From a bacterium (GTDB lineage Bacteria > Bacillota > Bacilli > Lactobacillales > Streptococcaceae), in contig CAJNDO010000003.1 in assembly GCA_905221545.1 (NCBI GenBank), positions 62,001 through 126,000 of the forward strand: a stretch of DNA of 64,000 nucleotides, written 5' to 3'. A program made the position numbers and the translations under genes. Positions 8,792-19,699 of the stretch are shown one piece after another. Position 1 is the first letter of the stretch; every line of letters starts with the position of its first letter. The notes under the pieces were generated by a model. It was not told the DNA's origin and did no database searches. It saw only the letters and a program-made list of their open reading frames with translations.

Positions 8792-9595
8792 ATGAAACAA
8801 CTAACCATTGAAGATGCCAAACAAATTGAATTAGAAATTTTGGATTATATTGATACTCTCTGTAAAAAGCACAATATCAACTATATTATTAACTACGGGA
8901 CCCTGATTGGGGCAGTTCGACATGAGGGCTTTATCCCTTGGGACGACGATATTGATTTATCCATGCCTCGAGAAGACTATCAACGATTTATTAACATTTT
9001 TCAAAAGGAAAAAAGCAAATATAAGCTCTTATCCTTAGAGACAGATAAGAACTACTTTAACAACTTTATCAAAATAACCGACAGTACGACTAAAATAATC
9101 GATACTCGAAATACAAAAACCTATGAGTCTGGTGTCTTTATTGACATTTTCCCTATGGACCGATTTGATGATCCTAAGGTTATTGATATTTGTTATAAAC
9201 TGGAAAGTTTTAAACTTCTGTCTTTCAGCAAACACAAAAATATCGTCTATAAAGACAGCCTTTTAAAAGATTGGATACGAACAGCCTTTTGGTTGCTCCT
9301 TCGACCTGTTTCTCCTCGTTATTTTGCAAATAAAATCGAGAAAGAAATTCAAAAATATAGTCGAGAGAATGGTCAGTATATGGCCTTAATCCCTTCTAAA
9401 TTTAAGGAAAAGGAAGTCTTCCCAAGTGGTACCTTTGATAACACAATTGATTTACCCTTTGAAAATTTAAGTCTTCCTGCACCTGAAAAATTTGATACTA
9501 TTTTGACTCAATTTTATGGGGATTATATGACCTTGCCACCTGAAGAAAAACGCTTCTACAGTCATGAATTTCACGCTTACAAATTGGAGGATTAG
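8792..9595 (+). CDS. licD1: Phosphocholine transferase LicD1
   Basis: Transfers phosphocholine from CDP-choline to an N-acetylgalactosamine of the teichoic-acid repeat. The 267-residue LicD protein has the family signature NYGTLIGAVRHEGFIPWDDD at residues 31-50, with the acidic DDDID metal motif, and FIDIFPMDRFDD near residue 112. It starts nine bases after tacF with a GGAG upstream. Similar in sequence and layout to licD2 just downstream, so the pair look like an ancient tandem duplication. Confidence 0.94.
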   Translation: MKQLTIEDAKQIELEILDYIDTLCKKHNINYIINYGTLIGAVRHEGFIPWDDDIDLSMPREDYQRFINIFQKEKSKYKLLSLETDKNYFNNFIKITDSTTKIIDTRNTKTYESGVFIDIFPMDRFDDPKVIDICYKLESFKLLSFSKHKNIVYKDSLLKDWIRTAFWLLLRPVSPRYFANKIEKEIQKYSRENGQYMALIPSKFKEKEVFPSGTFDNTIDLPFENLSLPAPEKFDTILTQFYGDYMTLPPEEKRFYSHEFHAYKLED

Positions 9596-9596
9596 G

Positions 9597-10406
9597 ATGC
9601 AATATTTAGAAAAAGAAGAAATTAAAGAAATCCAACTAGCCCTGCTAGATTATATTGATGAGACTTGTAAGAAACATAATATTCCTTATTTTCTCAGTTA
9701 TGGAACCATGCTTGGAGCTATCCGCCACAAAGGTATGATTCCTTGGGATGATGATATTGATATTTCTCTCTATCGTGAAGATTATGAACGTTTATTGAAG
9801 ATTATTGAGGAAGAAAATCACTCTCGCTATAAGGTTCTTTCCTACGATACCTCTTCTTGGTACTTCCATAATTTTGCATCGATTTTGGACACTTCTACCG
9901 TTATCGAAGACCATGTTAAGTACAAGCGTCATGACACCAGTCTCTTTATCGATGTCTTCCCAATTGATCGCTTTACAGATTTGAGCATTGTCGACAAGAG
10001 CTATAAGTATGTGGCCCTTCGTCAACTGGCTTATATCAAAAAATCACGCGCGGTTCACGGTGACAGCAAGTTAAAAGATTTTCTAAGATTATGTAGCTGG
10101 TACGCTCTCCGATTTGTCAATCCTCGCTACTTTTACAAGAAAATTGATCAGTTAGTCAAAAATGCTGCAACTAGCACTCCTCAATATGAAGGAGGAATTG
10201 GAATTGGTAAGGAAGGAATGAAAGAAGTCTTCCCAGTTGATACCTTTAAAGAACTCATCTTAACTGAGTTTGAAGGCCGTATGTTGCCAGTTCCTAAAAA
10301 ATATGACCAATTTTTAACCCAGATGTATAGCGATTATATGACACCACCATCAAAAGAAATGCAAGAGTGGTATAGTCATAGCATTAAAGCTTATCGCAAA
10401 AACTGA
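9597..10406 (+). CDS. licD2: Phosphocholine transferase LicD2
   Basis: Second LicD transferase, adding phosphocholine to the other GalNAc of the repeat unit (family knowledge). The start MQYLEKEEIK at 9597 is one base after the licD1 stop, with GGAGG inside the end of licD1; an earlier in-frame ATG at 9564 would overlap licD1 and lacks a ribosome site. The 269 residues carry SYGTMLGAIRHKGMIPWDDD and FIDVFPIDRF in the same order as LicD1. Last gene of the operon, followed by a structured noncoding element. Confidence 0.94.
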   Translation: MQYLEKEEIKEIQLALLDYIDETCKKHNIPYFLSYGTMLGAIRHKGMIPWDDDIDISLYREDYERLLKIIEEENHSRYKVLSYDTSSWYFHNFASILDTSTVIEDHVKYKRHDTSLFIDVFPIDRFTDLSIVDKSYKYVALRQLAYIKKSRAVHGDSKLKDFLRLCSWYALRFVNPRYFYKKIDQLVKNAATSTPQYEGGIGIGKEGMKEVFPVDTFKELILTEFEGRMLPVPKKYDQFLTQMYSDYMTPPSKEMQEWYSHSIKAYRKN

Positions 10407-10429
10407 TTGAGGGAGATCATACAAACTAC

Positions 10430-10566
10430 AAAGAGGCTGGGAAAAAAGTCTTTAAAATCAAAAAATGCATAATATCAGGGGTCGAAACCTTGATACTATG
10501 CGTTTTATTTTGGGAAGATTTACTACATTTTCTACTGAAATTGAGTTTTTCCCCAACCTCTTTTTA
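10430..10566. repeat. Structured noncoding element with terminal inverted repeats
   Basis: About 137 bp bounded by AAAGAGGCTGGGAAAAA on the left and TTTTTCCCCAACCTCTTT on the right, which pair with few mismatches. Inside is a second hairpin: AAAATGCATAATATCA pairs with TGATACTATGCGTTTT. Such two-level palindromes resemble small dispersed streptococcal repeats (RUP or SPRITE type), but I cannot match it to a named family from memory. It lies where the licD2 transcript would end and may act as its terminator. Confidence 0.6.
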
Positions 10567-10657
10567 GTACTTCATTTCATAAACCAACCACTACTATTAT
10601 CACTTTTTCAATCTTCAAGCTAATACGAAAAACTAATTTGAACTAATTTGATCATGT

Positions 10658-11992
10658 TTAAAAAATATCGAAAAGAAGCTTGATATTAAGAATGGTTAAG
10701 ATAATTGCAACTGCATAACCTAGGATTGTATTCCACTTGGCATTGGTAAATTCTCCCATTAGTGACTTCTTAGATGTCAAATAAATTAAAGGAAAGATTG
10801 AGAACGGAAGAGCGATTGACAGAAAGACCTGTGAGTAAACCAATAACTGATCCAAGGTCTTTTCTTGATGTCCAAACAAGACGGCGACTATAATCACAGG
10901 TAGCAAGGCAAAAATACGTGTACCGATACGGATAATCCACTGAGGTAATTTCAGATGCAAGAAACCTTCCATGACAATCTGTCCTGTCAAGGTACCTGTA
11001 ATGGTCGAATTTTGACCACTTGCTAAGAGAGCCAGAGCAAATAAAGTTGACAGAGTTGAACTAGCTATCGCTCCTGCTATTGTCGAATCCTGTAAAGCAT
11101 TGTACATTTGGGAGAATGCCGAAATTTCAGATGCATGGCCAAAAAAGAGCGAAGCACCTAAAATGAGCAACAAGGAATTGACAATAAAGGCTAAGGACAA
11201 CTGAAGATTTGAATCCAAGGTCATAAAGCGCACTGCTTTTCGGACGTCCTTCTTATCTTTGTGGTTGATTTTCCTTGTTTGCGATAGGGATGAATGAAGA
11301 TAGAGATTATGGGGCATGACTGTCGCTCCTACAATCCCTAAAGCCAAGGTCAATTGACTCTCATGTCCCGGCAGGGGACTTTCAAATAAAGTCGAAGTCG
11401 GTAAATAACCACCAAAGATTCCCTGAATACTTGGATTGGATAAAGCCACCAGATAAGAAAAAATACCTAATATAGTTAAGATAAGAGTCGTAACAATAGC
11501 TTCAATCTTCTTGAACCCAAACTTCATCAACAAAAGTAAAAGAAATACATCTAAAACGGTTAGGAGGATAGCTACCATAATCGGTATTTTAAACAAAAGA
11601 TTTAAGGCAATCGCTGAACCTAAAACTTCAGCCAAATCTGTCGCCATTAAAGCCAATTCTAAAATCACCCACAGACTATAGCGGAGCCATTTGGGAGCAT
11701 GATGAGCTGTTGCTTGCGCTAAATCCATTCTAGTCACTATACCGAGCTTTCCAGCCATCTGTTGCAGCTGCATAGCAATGAGGGAAGAAATCAAAATAAC
11801 AAATAAGAGACTATACTTGTAAGAAGCGCCACCAACTACACTGGTAATCCAGTTCCCAGGATCCATATAACCAACTGCTACAAGAGCTCCAGGTCCTAAG
11901 AATGCTTTTAGATTCTGCCAAAAATGATTGTTATTGGGAGTTTCAATAGATTGATTGATCTCAGAAAGAGAGATTTTTTTGTAAGAAGACAT
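10658..11992 (-). CDS. mntH: Nramp-family divalent metal transporter (MntH-like)
   Basis: Proton-coupled uptake of Mn2+ or Fe2+ is the family role. The 444-residue protein has about 11 helices, the metal-binding DPGN motif in helix 1 (GYMDPGNWITSVVGG) and MPHN in helix 6 (GATVMPHNLYLHSS), both intact, so it should transport transition metals rather than Mg2+. Monocistronic, convergent with licD2 and upstream in transcription from nothing else. The ribosome site is weak and no clear MntR/PsaR operator could be seen. This gene between licD2 and carB is not part of the pneumococcal gene order as I remember it. Confidence 0.88.
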   Translation of the reverse strand: MSSYKKISLSEINQSIETPNNNHFWQNLKAFLGPGALVAVGYMDPGNWITSVVGGASYKYSLLFVILISSLIAMQLQQMAGKLGIVTRMDLAQATAHHAPKWLRYSLWVILELALMATDLAEVLGSAIALNLLFKIPIMVAILLTVLDVFLLLLLMKFGFKKIEAIVTTLILTILGIFSYLVALSNPSIQGIFGGYLPTSTLFESPLPGHESQLTLALGIVGATVMPHNLYLHSSLSQTRKINHKDKKDVRKAVRFMTLDSNLQLSLAFIVNSLLLILGASLFFGHASEISAFSQMYNALQDSTIAGAIASSTLSTLFALALLASGQNSTITGTLTGQIVMEGFLHLKLPQWIIRIGTRIFALLPVIIVAVLFGHQEKTLDQLLVYSQVFLSIALPFSIFPLIYLTSKKSLMGEFTNAKWNTILGYAVAIILTILNIKLLFDIF

Positions 11993-12155
11993 CGGAATTT
12001 TACACTTTCTAATCTGTCTTTACTTTTTTTAATGGATTTTTTGAAAATATAATGAAAAATAGTTTCCAATTTTCAATTCATCCTTATTATATCACATTTT
12101 AGAATGATTCTTAAGGAAAGCATGATAGTTGAAATAAGCAACATCAGTATTGTAA

Positions 12156-12183
12156 AAGCCAGCGATTTATGACGCTGGCTTTA
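12156..12183 (-). terminator. Terminator of the pyr-car operon
   Basis: AAAGCCAGCG and CGCTGGCTTT form a perfect stem with an 8-base loop. It is 24 bases beyond the carB stop on the minus strand and could also work for transcripts from the other side. Confidence 0.8.
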
Positions 12184-12206
12184 AAACTGTGAAAATTTTT
12201 TCTAAA

Positions 12207-15200
12207 CTAGATCGCTTCTGTGACAAAGCTACGGCTTTCAAGTACCTTAAGCATGGCATTAGCTGTATCTAGGGCTGTAAAGAGGGGTACACCATGTTCA
12301 ATGGCTGAACGGCGGATTTGCTCACCATCTTCGTCAGCAGTTCGTTTGGTTCCCACTGTGTTAATGATAGCTTGGATTCTTCCTTTGCGAACAAAGCTTG
12401 GGATATCCTGATCGTCATCACCAATCTTACCAACAGGTTGGGCTTGTAATCCATGACTAGCAAAGAAGGCTGCTGTCCCTTCTGTCGCAAGGATTCCATA
12501 ACCAATATTTTGGAAACGACGAGCCAAGTCCAAAGCTTCTTCTTTAGCATCATCAGCAATGGTAAAGACTACATTTCCAAAGGTTGGCAAGTGAAGGTAA
12601 GAAGCTTCAAAGGCCTTATAGAGAGCTTTTTCCAAAGTAGTATCAGAACCCATAACTTCACCTGTTGACTTCATTTCAGGACCAAGCAAGCTGTCTACCT
12701 TGGCTAGTTTCGTAAAGGAGAAAACAGGTGCCTTGATATGAACACGAGTGCTTTCAGGGTAAAGTCCATCTTGGTAACCAAGTTCTTCAAGATTTTGACC
12801 AAGAATGAGCTTAGTCGCTACTTGAGCCATAGGAATATTGGTTACCTTAGAAAGGAATGGAACTGTACGGCTGGCACGTGGATTGACTTCAATAACGTAG
12901 ACTTTTTCATCCTTGATGACAAACTGGATGTTCATCATTCCAAGGCAGTTAAGACCGATTGCTAGGCGTTTAGTATAGTCTGCGATTGTTTCTTGCACCT
13001 TTTGAGACAAGGTTTGTGGTGGATAAACGGCCATTGAGTCACCTGAGTGGACACCGGCACGTTCGATATGTTCCATGATGCCAGGAATAAGGACATTTTC
13101 TCCGTCTGAAATAGCATCAACTTCACACTCTTGCCCAACGATGTAAGAGTCAACAAGAACTGGGTGATCTGGGCTAGCCTTAACAGCAGTTCGCATGTAA
13201 GAACGAAGGTCTTCTTCGTTTTCGACGATTTCCATAGCACGTCCACCCAAGACATAAGATGGACGAACAAGGACTGGGAAACCAATCTTGCGAGCTGCAA
13301 GAACAGCTTCTTCTTCATTGGTAGCCGTTTGACCAGGTGGCTGTGGAATATCCAAGTCTTTCAGAGCTTGCTCAAAGAGGTCACGGTCTTCGGCACGATC
13401 TAAGTCAGCAACTTGTGTACCAAGGATGGTCACACCTGCTTTGGCTAATGGTTCAGCAAGGTTAATGGCTGTTTGACCACCAAACTGAACGATTACCCCT
13501 TTTGGTTGCTCTAAGTCGATAACATTCATAACGTCTTCGAATGTCAATGGTTCAAAGTAGAGCTTGTCAGACACAGAGAAGTCTGTTGAAACTGTCTCTG
13601 GGTTTGAATTCATGATAATAGCTTCATAACCAGCAGCCTGGATAGCCTTAACCGAGTGAACAGTTGCGTAGTCAAATTCAACCCCTTGACCGATACGGAT
13701 TGGACCTGAACCTAGAACTAGGACGGATTCCTTATCAGACTTGATAGATTCATTTTCCCATCCATAGGTTGAATAGAAGTATGGTGTTTCAGAGTCGAAC
13801 TCTGCCGCACAGGTATCAACCATCTTGTAAACTGGGACAATCTTATTTTCCAAACGAAGTTGGCGAACTTGGTCTGCTGTCGTTTTCCATAATTCCGCAA
13901 TCTTACGGTCTGAGAAACCATTGAGTTTGGCTGTTTTCAAAACTTCTAGATCTTGTGGATGGGCACCCAACTCCTGCTCGATTTCAAAGATATGCAAGAG
14001 TTTATCAAGGTAAAAGATATCAATTTTTGTAAGCTCAGCGATTTCCTCTGGTGTGTAACCACGGCGAATAGCTTCTGACACATAGAAGAGACGGTCATCT
14101 TGGGCTTTCACAACCTTTTCAATCAAGGCATCATCAGAAACTGCTGCAAGTTCCGGCATTTCATTGTGATGAACGCCAATTTCAAGTGAACGACAAGCTT
14201 TGAGAAGTGACTCCTCGATGTTACGACCAATCGCCATAACTTCTCCAGTTGCCTTCATTTGGGTACCAAGACGACGTTCACCCTTTTCAAACTTGTCAAA
14301 TGGGAAACGTGGAATCTTGGCAACGACGTAGTCAAGGGCTGGCTCAAACATGGCGTAGGTTGAACCTGTGACTGGGTTGATAACCTCATCCAAGGTCAAA
14401 CCAACGGCAATCTTAGCAGCTAACTTAGCAATCGGATAACCTGTCGCCTTAGAAGCAAGGGCTGAAGAACGCGATACACGTGGGTTTACTTCGATGACAT
14501 AGTACTTGAAGCTGTGTGGATCAAGAGCTAGCTGAACGTTACATCCACCTTCAATTTTGAGGGCACGAATGATGCTCAAGCTCGCATCACGTAGCATTTG
14601 GTTTTCATAGTCGGACATGGTTTGCGCAGGGGCAAATACAATAGAATCTCCTGTGTGAATCCCAACTGGGTCAAAGTTTTCCATGTTACAAACAACCAAA
14701 GCATTGTCAGCTGAGTCACGCATCACTTCGTACTCAATTTCCTTGAAACCTGCGATTGAACGTTCAATCAAACATTGGGTAACAGGTGACAATTTCAACC
14801 CATTTTCAGCAATTTCACGCAATTCTTCCTCATTGGCACACATACCACCACCAGTACCACCTAGGGTAAAGGCTGGACGGACAATGACTGGGTAACCAAT
14901 TGTCGCTGCAAAAGCAACTGCTTCTTCTACTGTGTTGACAATTTCAGACTCTGGAATTGGTTGGTTCAATTCTTCCATCAATTGTTTAAAGAGGTCACGA
15001 TCCTCAGCTTGGTCAATGGCAGATAATTTAGTTCCCAGAAGTTCGACACCGAGCTCATCAAGAATACCGTTTTTAGACAATTCCATGGCCATATTGAGCC
15101 CTGTTTGACCACCAAGCGTTGGCAGTAAGGCATCTGGACGTTCCTTACGAAGAATACGTGTCACAAACTCAAGTGTAATTGGTTCGATGTAAACTTTGTC

Positions 15201-15383
15201 CGCAATCTCCTTGTCCGTCATGATGGTTGCAGGGTTTGAGTTAACCAAGACAACCTCATAACCTTCCTCTTTCAACGACAAGCAAGCCTGGGTCCCCGCG
15301 TAGTCAAACTCAGCAGCCTGACCAATAATAATCGGACCAGAACCAATCACCATAATTTTTTGAATATCAGTACGTTTAGGCAT
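12207..15383 (-). CDS. carB: Carbamoyl-phosphate synthase, large subunit
   Basis: Makes carbamoyl phosphate from bicarbonate, ammonia (from CarA) and two ATP, feeding pyrimidine and arginine synthesis. The 1058-residue protein has the two homologous halves, [19 protein letters not shown] near the start and [19 protein letters not shown] near residue 560, each with an ATP-grasp module, then a C-terminal MGS-type allosteric domain. The start [11 protein letters not shown] is canonical, yet no Shine-Dalgarno sequence lies in the 40 bases before it. It is separated from carA by 312 bp of structured sequence with a PyrR-like loop. Confidence 0.97.
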   Translation of the reverse strand: MPKRTDIQKIMVIGSGPIIIGQAAEFDYAGTQACLSLKEEGYEVVLVNSNPATIMTDKEIADKVYIEPITLEFVTRILRKERPDALLPTLGGQTGLNMAMELSKNGILDELGVELLGTKLSAIDQAEDRDLFKQLMEELNQPIPESEIVNTVEEAVAFAATIGYPVIVRPAFTLGGTGGGMCANEEELREIAENGLKLSPVTQCLIERSIAGFKEIEYEVMRDSADNALVVCNMENFDPVGIHTGDSIVFAPAQTMSDYENQMLRDASLSIIRALKIEGGCNVQLALDPHSFKYYVIEVNPRVSRSSALASKATGYPIAKLAAKIAVGLTLDEVINPVTGSTYAMFEPALDYVVAKIPRFPFDKFEKGERRLGTQMKATGEVMAIGRNIEESLLKACRSLEIGVHHNEMPELAAVSDDALIEKVVKAQDDRLFYVSEAIRRGYTPEEIAELTKIDIFYLDKLLHIFEIEQELGAHPQDLEVLKTAKLNGFSDRKIAELWKTTADQVRQLRLENKIVPVYKMVDTCAAEFDSETPYFYSTYGWENESIKSDKESVLVLGSGPIRIGQGVEFDYATVHSVKAIQAAGYEAIIMNSNPETVSTDFSVSDKLYFEPLTFEDVMNVIDLEQPKGVIVQFGGQTAINLAEPLAKAGVTILGTQVADLDRAEDRDLFEQALKDLDIPQPPGQTATNEEEAVLAARKIGFPVLVRPSYVLGGRAMEIVENEEDLRSYMRTAVKASPDHPVLVDSYIVGQECEVDAISDGENVLIPGIMEHIERAGVHSGDSMAVYPPQTLSQKVQETIADYTKRLAIGLNCLGMMNIQFVIKDEKVYVIEVNPRASRTVPFLSKVTNIPMAQVATKLILGQNLEELGYQDGLYPESTRVHIKAPVFSFTKLAKVDSLLGPEMKSTGEVMGSDTTLEKALYKAFEASYLHLPTFGNVVFTIADDAKEEALDLARRFQNIGYGILATEGTAAFFASHGLQAQPVGKIGDDDQDIPSFVRKGRIQAIINTVGTKRTADEDGEQIRRSAIEHGVPLFTALDTANAMLKVLESRSFVTEAI

Positions 15384-15695
15384 TTATAAGATATTAAGGG
15401 CGTCAAGCGGACAAAGCTAAAATAGGAGTTATGACGAAGAACTGTCAGTTCTAGGAATAACTATCTTTTTAGCACAGTCCGTAGCCCGTATTCAGTTTAG
15501 CAAATACGGACCACCCTTCTCCTTTCTATTCGTCGCCTCACAGAGCGACATTAAATAAGATACAAAGGACGAATAGAAAGCGATTGAACTTTAGGAAACC
15601 AAGGAAGGATTGACAATCCAAGTTGGTTTCTCTAAATTCCGAGCTTTCCGTCCGTGTTCAGTTACATAAATTCTCCGACGAGCTTTTACTCGTTC
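15384..15695 (-). promoter_or_regulatory. Structured carA-carB intergenic leader with PyrR-like loop
   Basis: 312 bp inside the operon, transcribed on the minus strand, holding a series of stems. In transcript order: 15693-15678 (5-bp hairpin), 15630-15595 (8+6 bp), 15579-15568 with 15534-15523 (12 bp perfect), 15549-15532 (GTCG-loop-CGAC), 15509-15486 (7 bp), and 15461-15428 (outer GTTAT/ATAAC, inner AGAACTG/CAGTTCT). The loop CTCTGTGAGG at 15545-15536 closely matches the PyrR-binding loops of the pyrR and uraA leaders here (TCCCGTGAGG), each closed by a 4-bp stem. Inference: a PyrR-responsive element controlling carB separately. No clear U-run terminator follows it. Confidence 0.6.
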
Positions 15696-16775
15696 TTAGT
15701 TTGATTGTTTAAAAGCTTCCATCATCTCGATAAACTCGTCAAATAGGTAGCTTGCATCGTGTGGACCAGGGGCTGCGTCTGGGTGGTATTGAACAGAGAA
15801 AGCAGGTTGGTATCTGTGACGCACACCTTCCACTGACTTGTCATTGATTTCTTCGTGGGTGATAATCAAGTGTTCTGGCAAATCCTCACGGCTGACTGCA
15901 TAACCGTGGTTCTGGCTAGTAAAGTCTACACGGCCTGTAGCAATCTCACGTACAGCGTGGTTAAATCCACGGTGACCAAATTTCATCTTGTAAGTCTTAG
16001 CACCATTTGCCATGGCAAAGAGTTGGTGACCCATACAAATACCGAAGATTGGAATTTTTCCTTGCACACCACGAATCATGTCCAGTGCTTGGGGAACATC
16101 TTCTGGATTACCAGGACCATTTGACAACATAACTCCGTCAGGATTAAGGTGAAGAATTTCTTCCGCCGTTGTTGAATACGGAACAACCGTCACGTTACAA
16201 TTACGCTTAGAAAGTTCTCGTAGGATTGAGTGCTTGAGACCAAAATCCACTAGCACCACACTCAAACCAACTCCTGGAGCTGGATAGGAAGTTTTAGTAG
16301 AAACCTGCTTGATATTATCTGTCGGCAAGACTGTTGCTTGAAGCTGGTCCGTCACATGGTCCATACTGTCCCCAACATGGGTCAAGGTTGCACGCATGGT
16401 ACCATGCTTACGGATAATCTTGGTAAGAGCACGGGTATCAATCCCTGAAATACCCGGAATTTTCTTGGCTTTCAAAAATTCATCCAAGGTCATTTGGTTT
16501 CGCCAGTTGCTTGCTCTACGTGCTTCTTCGAAAACAACGACTCCCTTACAAGTTGGAATAATGGATTCGTAGTCATCACGGTTAATGCCATAATTTCCCA
16601 CCAAAGGATAGGTAAAGGTCAAGATTTGTCCATTATAAGACTGGTCTGTAATGGATTCTTGGTAGCCGGTCATCCCTGTATTAAAGACGATTTCGCCTGT
16701 TACATCAATATCTGCTCCGAAGGCCTTGCCTTCAAAAACTGTGCCATCTTCTAATACTAGAAGTCTTTTTGTCAT
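15696..16775 (-). CDS. carA: Carbamoyl-phosphate synthase, small subunit (glutaminase)
   Basis: Hydrolyses glutamine and channels ammonia to CarB. The 359-residue protein has an N-terminal CPSase small-chain domain ([26 protein letters not shown]) and a C-terminal class I amidotransferase domain with the nucleophilic cysteine in [13 protein letters not shown] and the His/Glu pair region [13 protein letters not shown]. Third gene of pyrR-pyrB-carA-carB, 49 bases after pyrB. Confidence 0.97.
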   Translation of the reverse strand: MTKRLLVLEDGTVFEGKAFGADIDVTGEIVFNTGMTGYQESITDQSYNGQILTFTYPLVGNYGINRDDYESIIPTCKGVVVFEEARRASNWRNQMTLDEFLKAKKIPGISGIDTRALTKIIRKHGTMRATLTHVGDSMDHVTDQLQATVLPTDNIKQVSTKTSYPAPGVGLSVVLVDFGLKHSILRELSKRNCNVTVVPYSTTAEEILHLNPDGVMLSNGPGNPEDVPQALDMIRGVQGKIPIFGICMGHQLFAMANGAKTYKMKFGHRGFNHAVREIATGRVDFTSQNHGYAVSREDLPEHLIITHEEINDKSVEGVRHRYQPAFSVQYHPDAAPGPHDASYLFDEFIEMMEAFKQSN

Positions 16776-16824
16776 ATTCTCACCTCTCGTGGACGCTCAC
16801 TGGCGTCTTTTAACGTCTTGTGTT

Positions 16825-17748
16825 TTAGTTGGCGTTTCTACTCGCCAGTACGGATTCTAAGATTGCCATTCTGACAAAGACACCATTGGTCATTTGTTGG
16901 ACAATCCGTGATTTTGGTGCTTCAACCAAGTGATCTGCGATTTCTACATCACGATTGACTGGAGCTGGGTGCATAAGAATTGCTGTTTCTTTCAAGCGAT
17001 CATAACGTTCTTGAGTCAAGCCATGTTGCGCATGATAGTCTTCTTTTGAAAAGACAGCTCCACTATCATGACGTTCATGTTGCACACGGAGAAACATCAT
17101 GACATCCACCTGATCAATGATTTCATCAATGGTTACAAACTGTCCATAGTCTGCAAACTCTTGACTTCTCCATTCCTCAGGTCCTGCAAAGAACAGTTCA
17201 GCTCCCAAGCGTTTCAAAATCTGCATATTGGATTTGGCAACGCGTGAGTGGTCCAAGTCACCTGCAATAGCAACCTTGAGACCCTCAAAGTGACCAAATT
17301 CCTCATAAATAGTCATCAAATCAAGCAAGCTCTGGCTAGGATGTTGACCCGAACCATCTCCACCATTGATAATGGAAGTCGTAATCGTCGGACTCGCAAT
17401 CAATTCTCTGTAGTAGTCAACCTCTGGGTGGCGAATAACACAGACATCCACTCCTAAGGCAGACAGAGTCAGGATGGTATCATAAAGTGTCTCACCCTTA
17501 TTGACCGAGCTGGTCTTCACATCAAAGTCAAGTCGTTCAAGCCCCAGTTTAATCTCTGCCACTTCAAAGGACTTATGCGTCCGTGTAGAATCCTCAAAGA
17601 AAAGATTGGAAACAATCGGATGGTCTTCATAAGGAAGCTGGGCTCCGTTTTTAAACTCTATTCCACGCTTGATCAATTTCATAACTTGATCAACAGTGAG
17701 GTCTTCCATGGACACCACATGGTTCAATGCTTGTTGATTTTCTGACAT
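16825..17748 (-). CDS. pyrB: Aspartate carbamoyltransferase, catalytic chain
   Basis: Joins carbamoyl phosphate and aspartate, the committed step of pyrimidine synthesis. The 307-residue protein has the carbamoyl-phosphate motif [13 protein letters not shown] and the [13 protein letters not shown] and [11 protein letters not shown] motifs of ATCase. No regulatory chain (pyrI) is present, as expected for the unregulated bacilli type. Lies 18 bases after pyrR. Confidence 0.97.
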   Translation of the reverse strand: MSENQQALNHVVSMEDLTVDQVMKLIKRGIEFKNGAQLPYEDHPIVSNLFFEDSTRTHKSFEVAEIKLGLERLDFDVKTSSVNKGETLYDTILTLSALGVDVCVIRHPEVDYYRELIASPTITTSIINGGDGSGQHPSQSLLDLMTIYEEFGHFEGLKVAIAGDLDHSRVAKSNMQILKRLGAELFFAGPEEWRSQEFADYGQFVTIDEIIDQVDVMMFLRVQHERHDSGAVFSKEDYHAQHGLTQERYDRLKETAILMHPAPVNRDVEIADHLVEAPKSRIVQQMTNGVFVRMAILESVLASRNAN

Positions 17749-17766
17749 GGCTACTCCTTTAGCTTT

Positions 17767-18425
<659 letters not shown>

Positions 18426-18497
18426 AGGAATATTTAGTTATCAATTACTATAGCACAAAGCAAGCCTAAAATCAAGCAAAAACTTTTGATACCCATC

Positions 18498-19127
18498 TTA
18501 TAAATTGCTAAAATCATATAATTGTGGGTACTGGTCACACTCTGGATTTTTAGGATGGCAAATGGCTCTTCCAAAATAAATCATGGCCTGATGGGCTGCC
18601 AACCACCGCTCCGGTGGCAAGATATCCATGACCCGCTTTTCCACCTCAAGCGGTGTTGCTGATTTTTTGACGATATCGTGGTGTTTGCAAATACGCTCCA
18701 CATGTGTATCGACTGCAAAGGCTGGGATCCCAAAGCCCACACTCATGACAACATTGGCTGTCTTGCGACCAACACCTGCTAGACTTTCCAATTCTTCACG
18801 TGTCTGAGGGACTTGACCATCAAAATCGTCTAGTAGTTGTTGAGCACATTTTTTAAGGAATTTAGCTTTATTCCGATACAGTCCCAAGCGAGAAATGTGT
18901 GAAGCAATCTCACTCTCAGTCGCTACAGACATGGCTTGAGGCGTTGGGAAGGCAGCAAAGAGACCTGGTGTGGCCTTATTTACCGCTGCATCCGTCGTCT
19001 GGGCTGACAACATGACCGCAACCAGGAGTTCAAAATGATTGGTAAAATCAAGACTGGGCTTGGCATCTGGGAAGAGGGCAATGATTTCTTCAAGCACCTT
19101 TCGTGCGCGTTTTTTTGACAAGACCAT
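18498..19127 (-). CDS. nth: Endonuclease III (DNA glycosylase/AP lyase), cluster-poor form
   Basis: Base-excision repair enzyme removing oxidised pyrimidines. The 209-residue protein has the helix-hairpin-helix LAGVGRKTANVV with the catalytic Lys and the catalytic Asp in FAVDTHVERI. The C-terminal [4Fe-4S] motif C-x6-C-x2-C-x5-C is incomplete: CHPKNPEC supplies the first two cysteines, but the positions of the third and fourth are Tyr and Phe. It probably folds without the cluster. The start overlaps the stop of the upstream DUF177 gene by one base (TAATG), so the two are coupled. Confidence 0.92.
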   Translation of the reverse strand: MVLSKKRARKVLEEIIALFPDAKPSLDFTNHFELLVAVMLSAQTTDAAVNKATPGLFAAFPTPQAMSVATESEIASHISRLGLYRNKAKFLKKCAQQLLDDFDGQVPQTREELESLAGVGRKTANVVMSVGFGIPAFAVDTHVERICKHHDIVKKSATPLEVEKRVMDILPPERWLAAHQAMIYFGRAICHPKNPECDQYPQLYDFSNL

Positions 19128-19669
19128 TATTCGTCTCCATCAAATAGTCCTTGTAAGCCAGCAAAAGGACTGTTTTCTTCTTTCTTAACTGCTTGTTGAG
19201 CTTGGTATTCTTCCTCAGTCATGATTTGCCAGTCATTTCCAGAAACAAATCCTTGACCAGCCTCTTCTTCAGCTGTCAAGACCTTAATAGGAATGTTGAG
19301 CAAGATATTATCTGATACACTCTCAGCAAGGTCAAGTTCTCCATTTTCGATAGGCAAGACCAAATCATCATCTAGAACCTCTTGATCTAACTGGTTGGTT
19401 GCGCCTTCCATGAAAACTTCTGTGACTGGATAAGATTCAGCTAATTCAACTGGCTCCATACTGCGACTTGAAGCAAGAACAATGGTGTAAGATAACTGAT
19501 AATCTAAGAAATACATACGATCTTCGTATTGTACTTTCCCAACTGCAAGGATATCTTTCACATCTAAAATTTCTTGATTACGTGCACGCAAGTCTGCGAC
19601 TAGGTCTAAACTTTGTTCAAAGTGCAAGCCTTCAGATTGCTTGCGGATCTCTTGAATATTTAATTTCAT
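19127..19669 (-). CDS. DUF177/YceD-family protein
   Basis: 180-residue acidic protein, beginning MKLNIQEIRKQSEGLHFEQS and ending FAGLQGLFDGDE. The DUF177 pattern of a short N-terminal beta region followed by an acidic C-terminal half is visible. Family members are linked to 23S rRNA or ribosome biogenesis in plants and bacteria, often beside rpmF, but here the partner is nth, with a one-base overlap. Molecular function is not shown by the sequence. A GGAGG lies just ahead of the ATG. Confidence 0.75.
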   Translation of the reverse strand: MKLNIQEIRKQSEGLHFEQSLDLVADLRARNQEILDVKDILAVGKVQYEDRMYFLDYQLSYTIVLASSRSMEPVELAESYPVTEVFMEGATNQLDQEVLDDDLVLPIENGELDLAESVSDNILLNIPIKVLTAEEEAGQGFVSGNDWQIMTEEEYQAQQAVKKEENSPFAGLQGLFDGDE

Positions 19670-19699
19670 ACTTCCTCCATAAAGATTTACTCTCTTGAT

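Noticed and set aside
12269..12559. Minus- and plus-strand frames within carB, for example here and at 12962-13318
   Set aside because: All lie within the conserved carB frame and are shadows.
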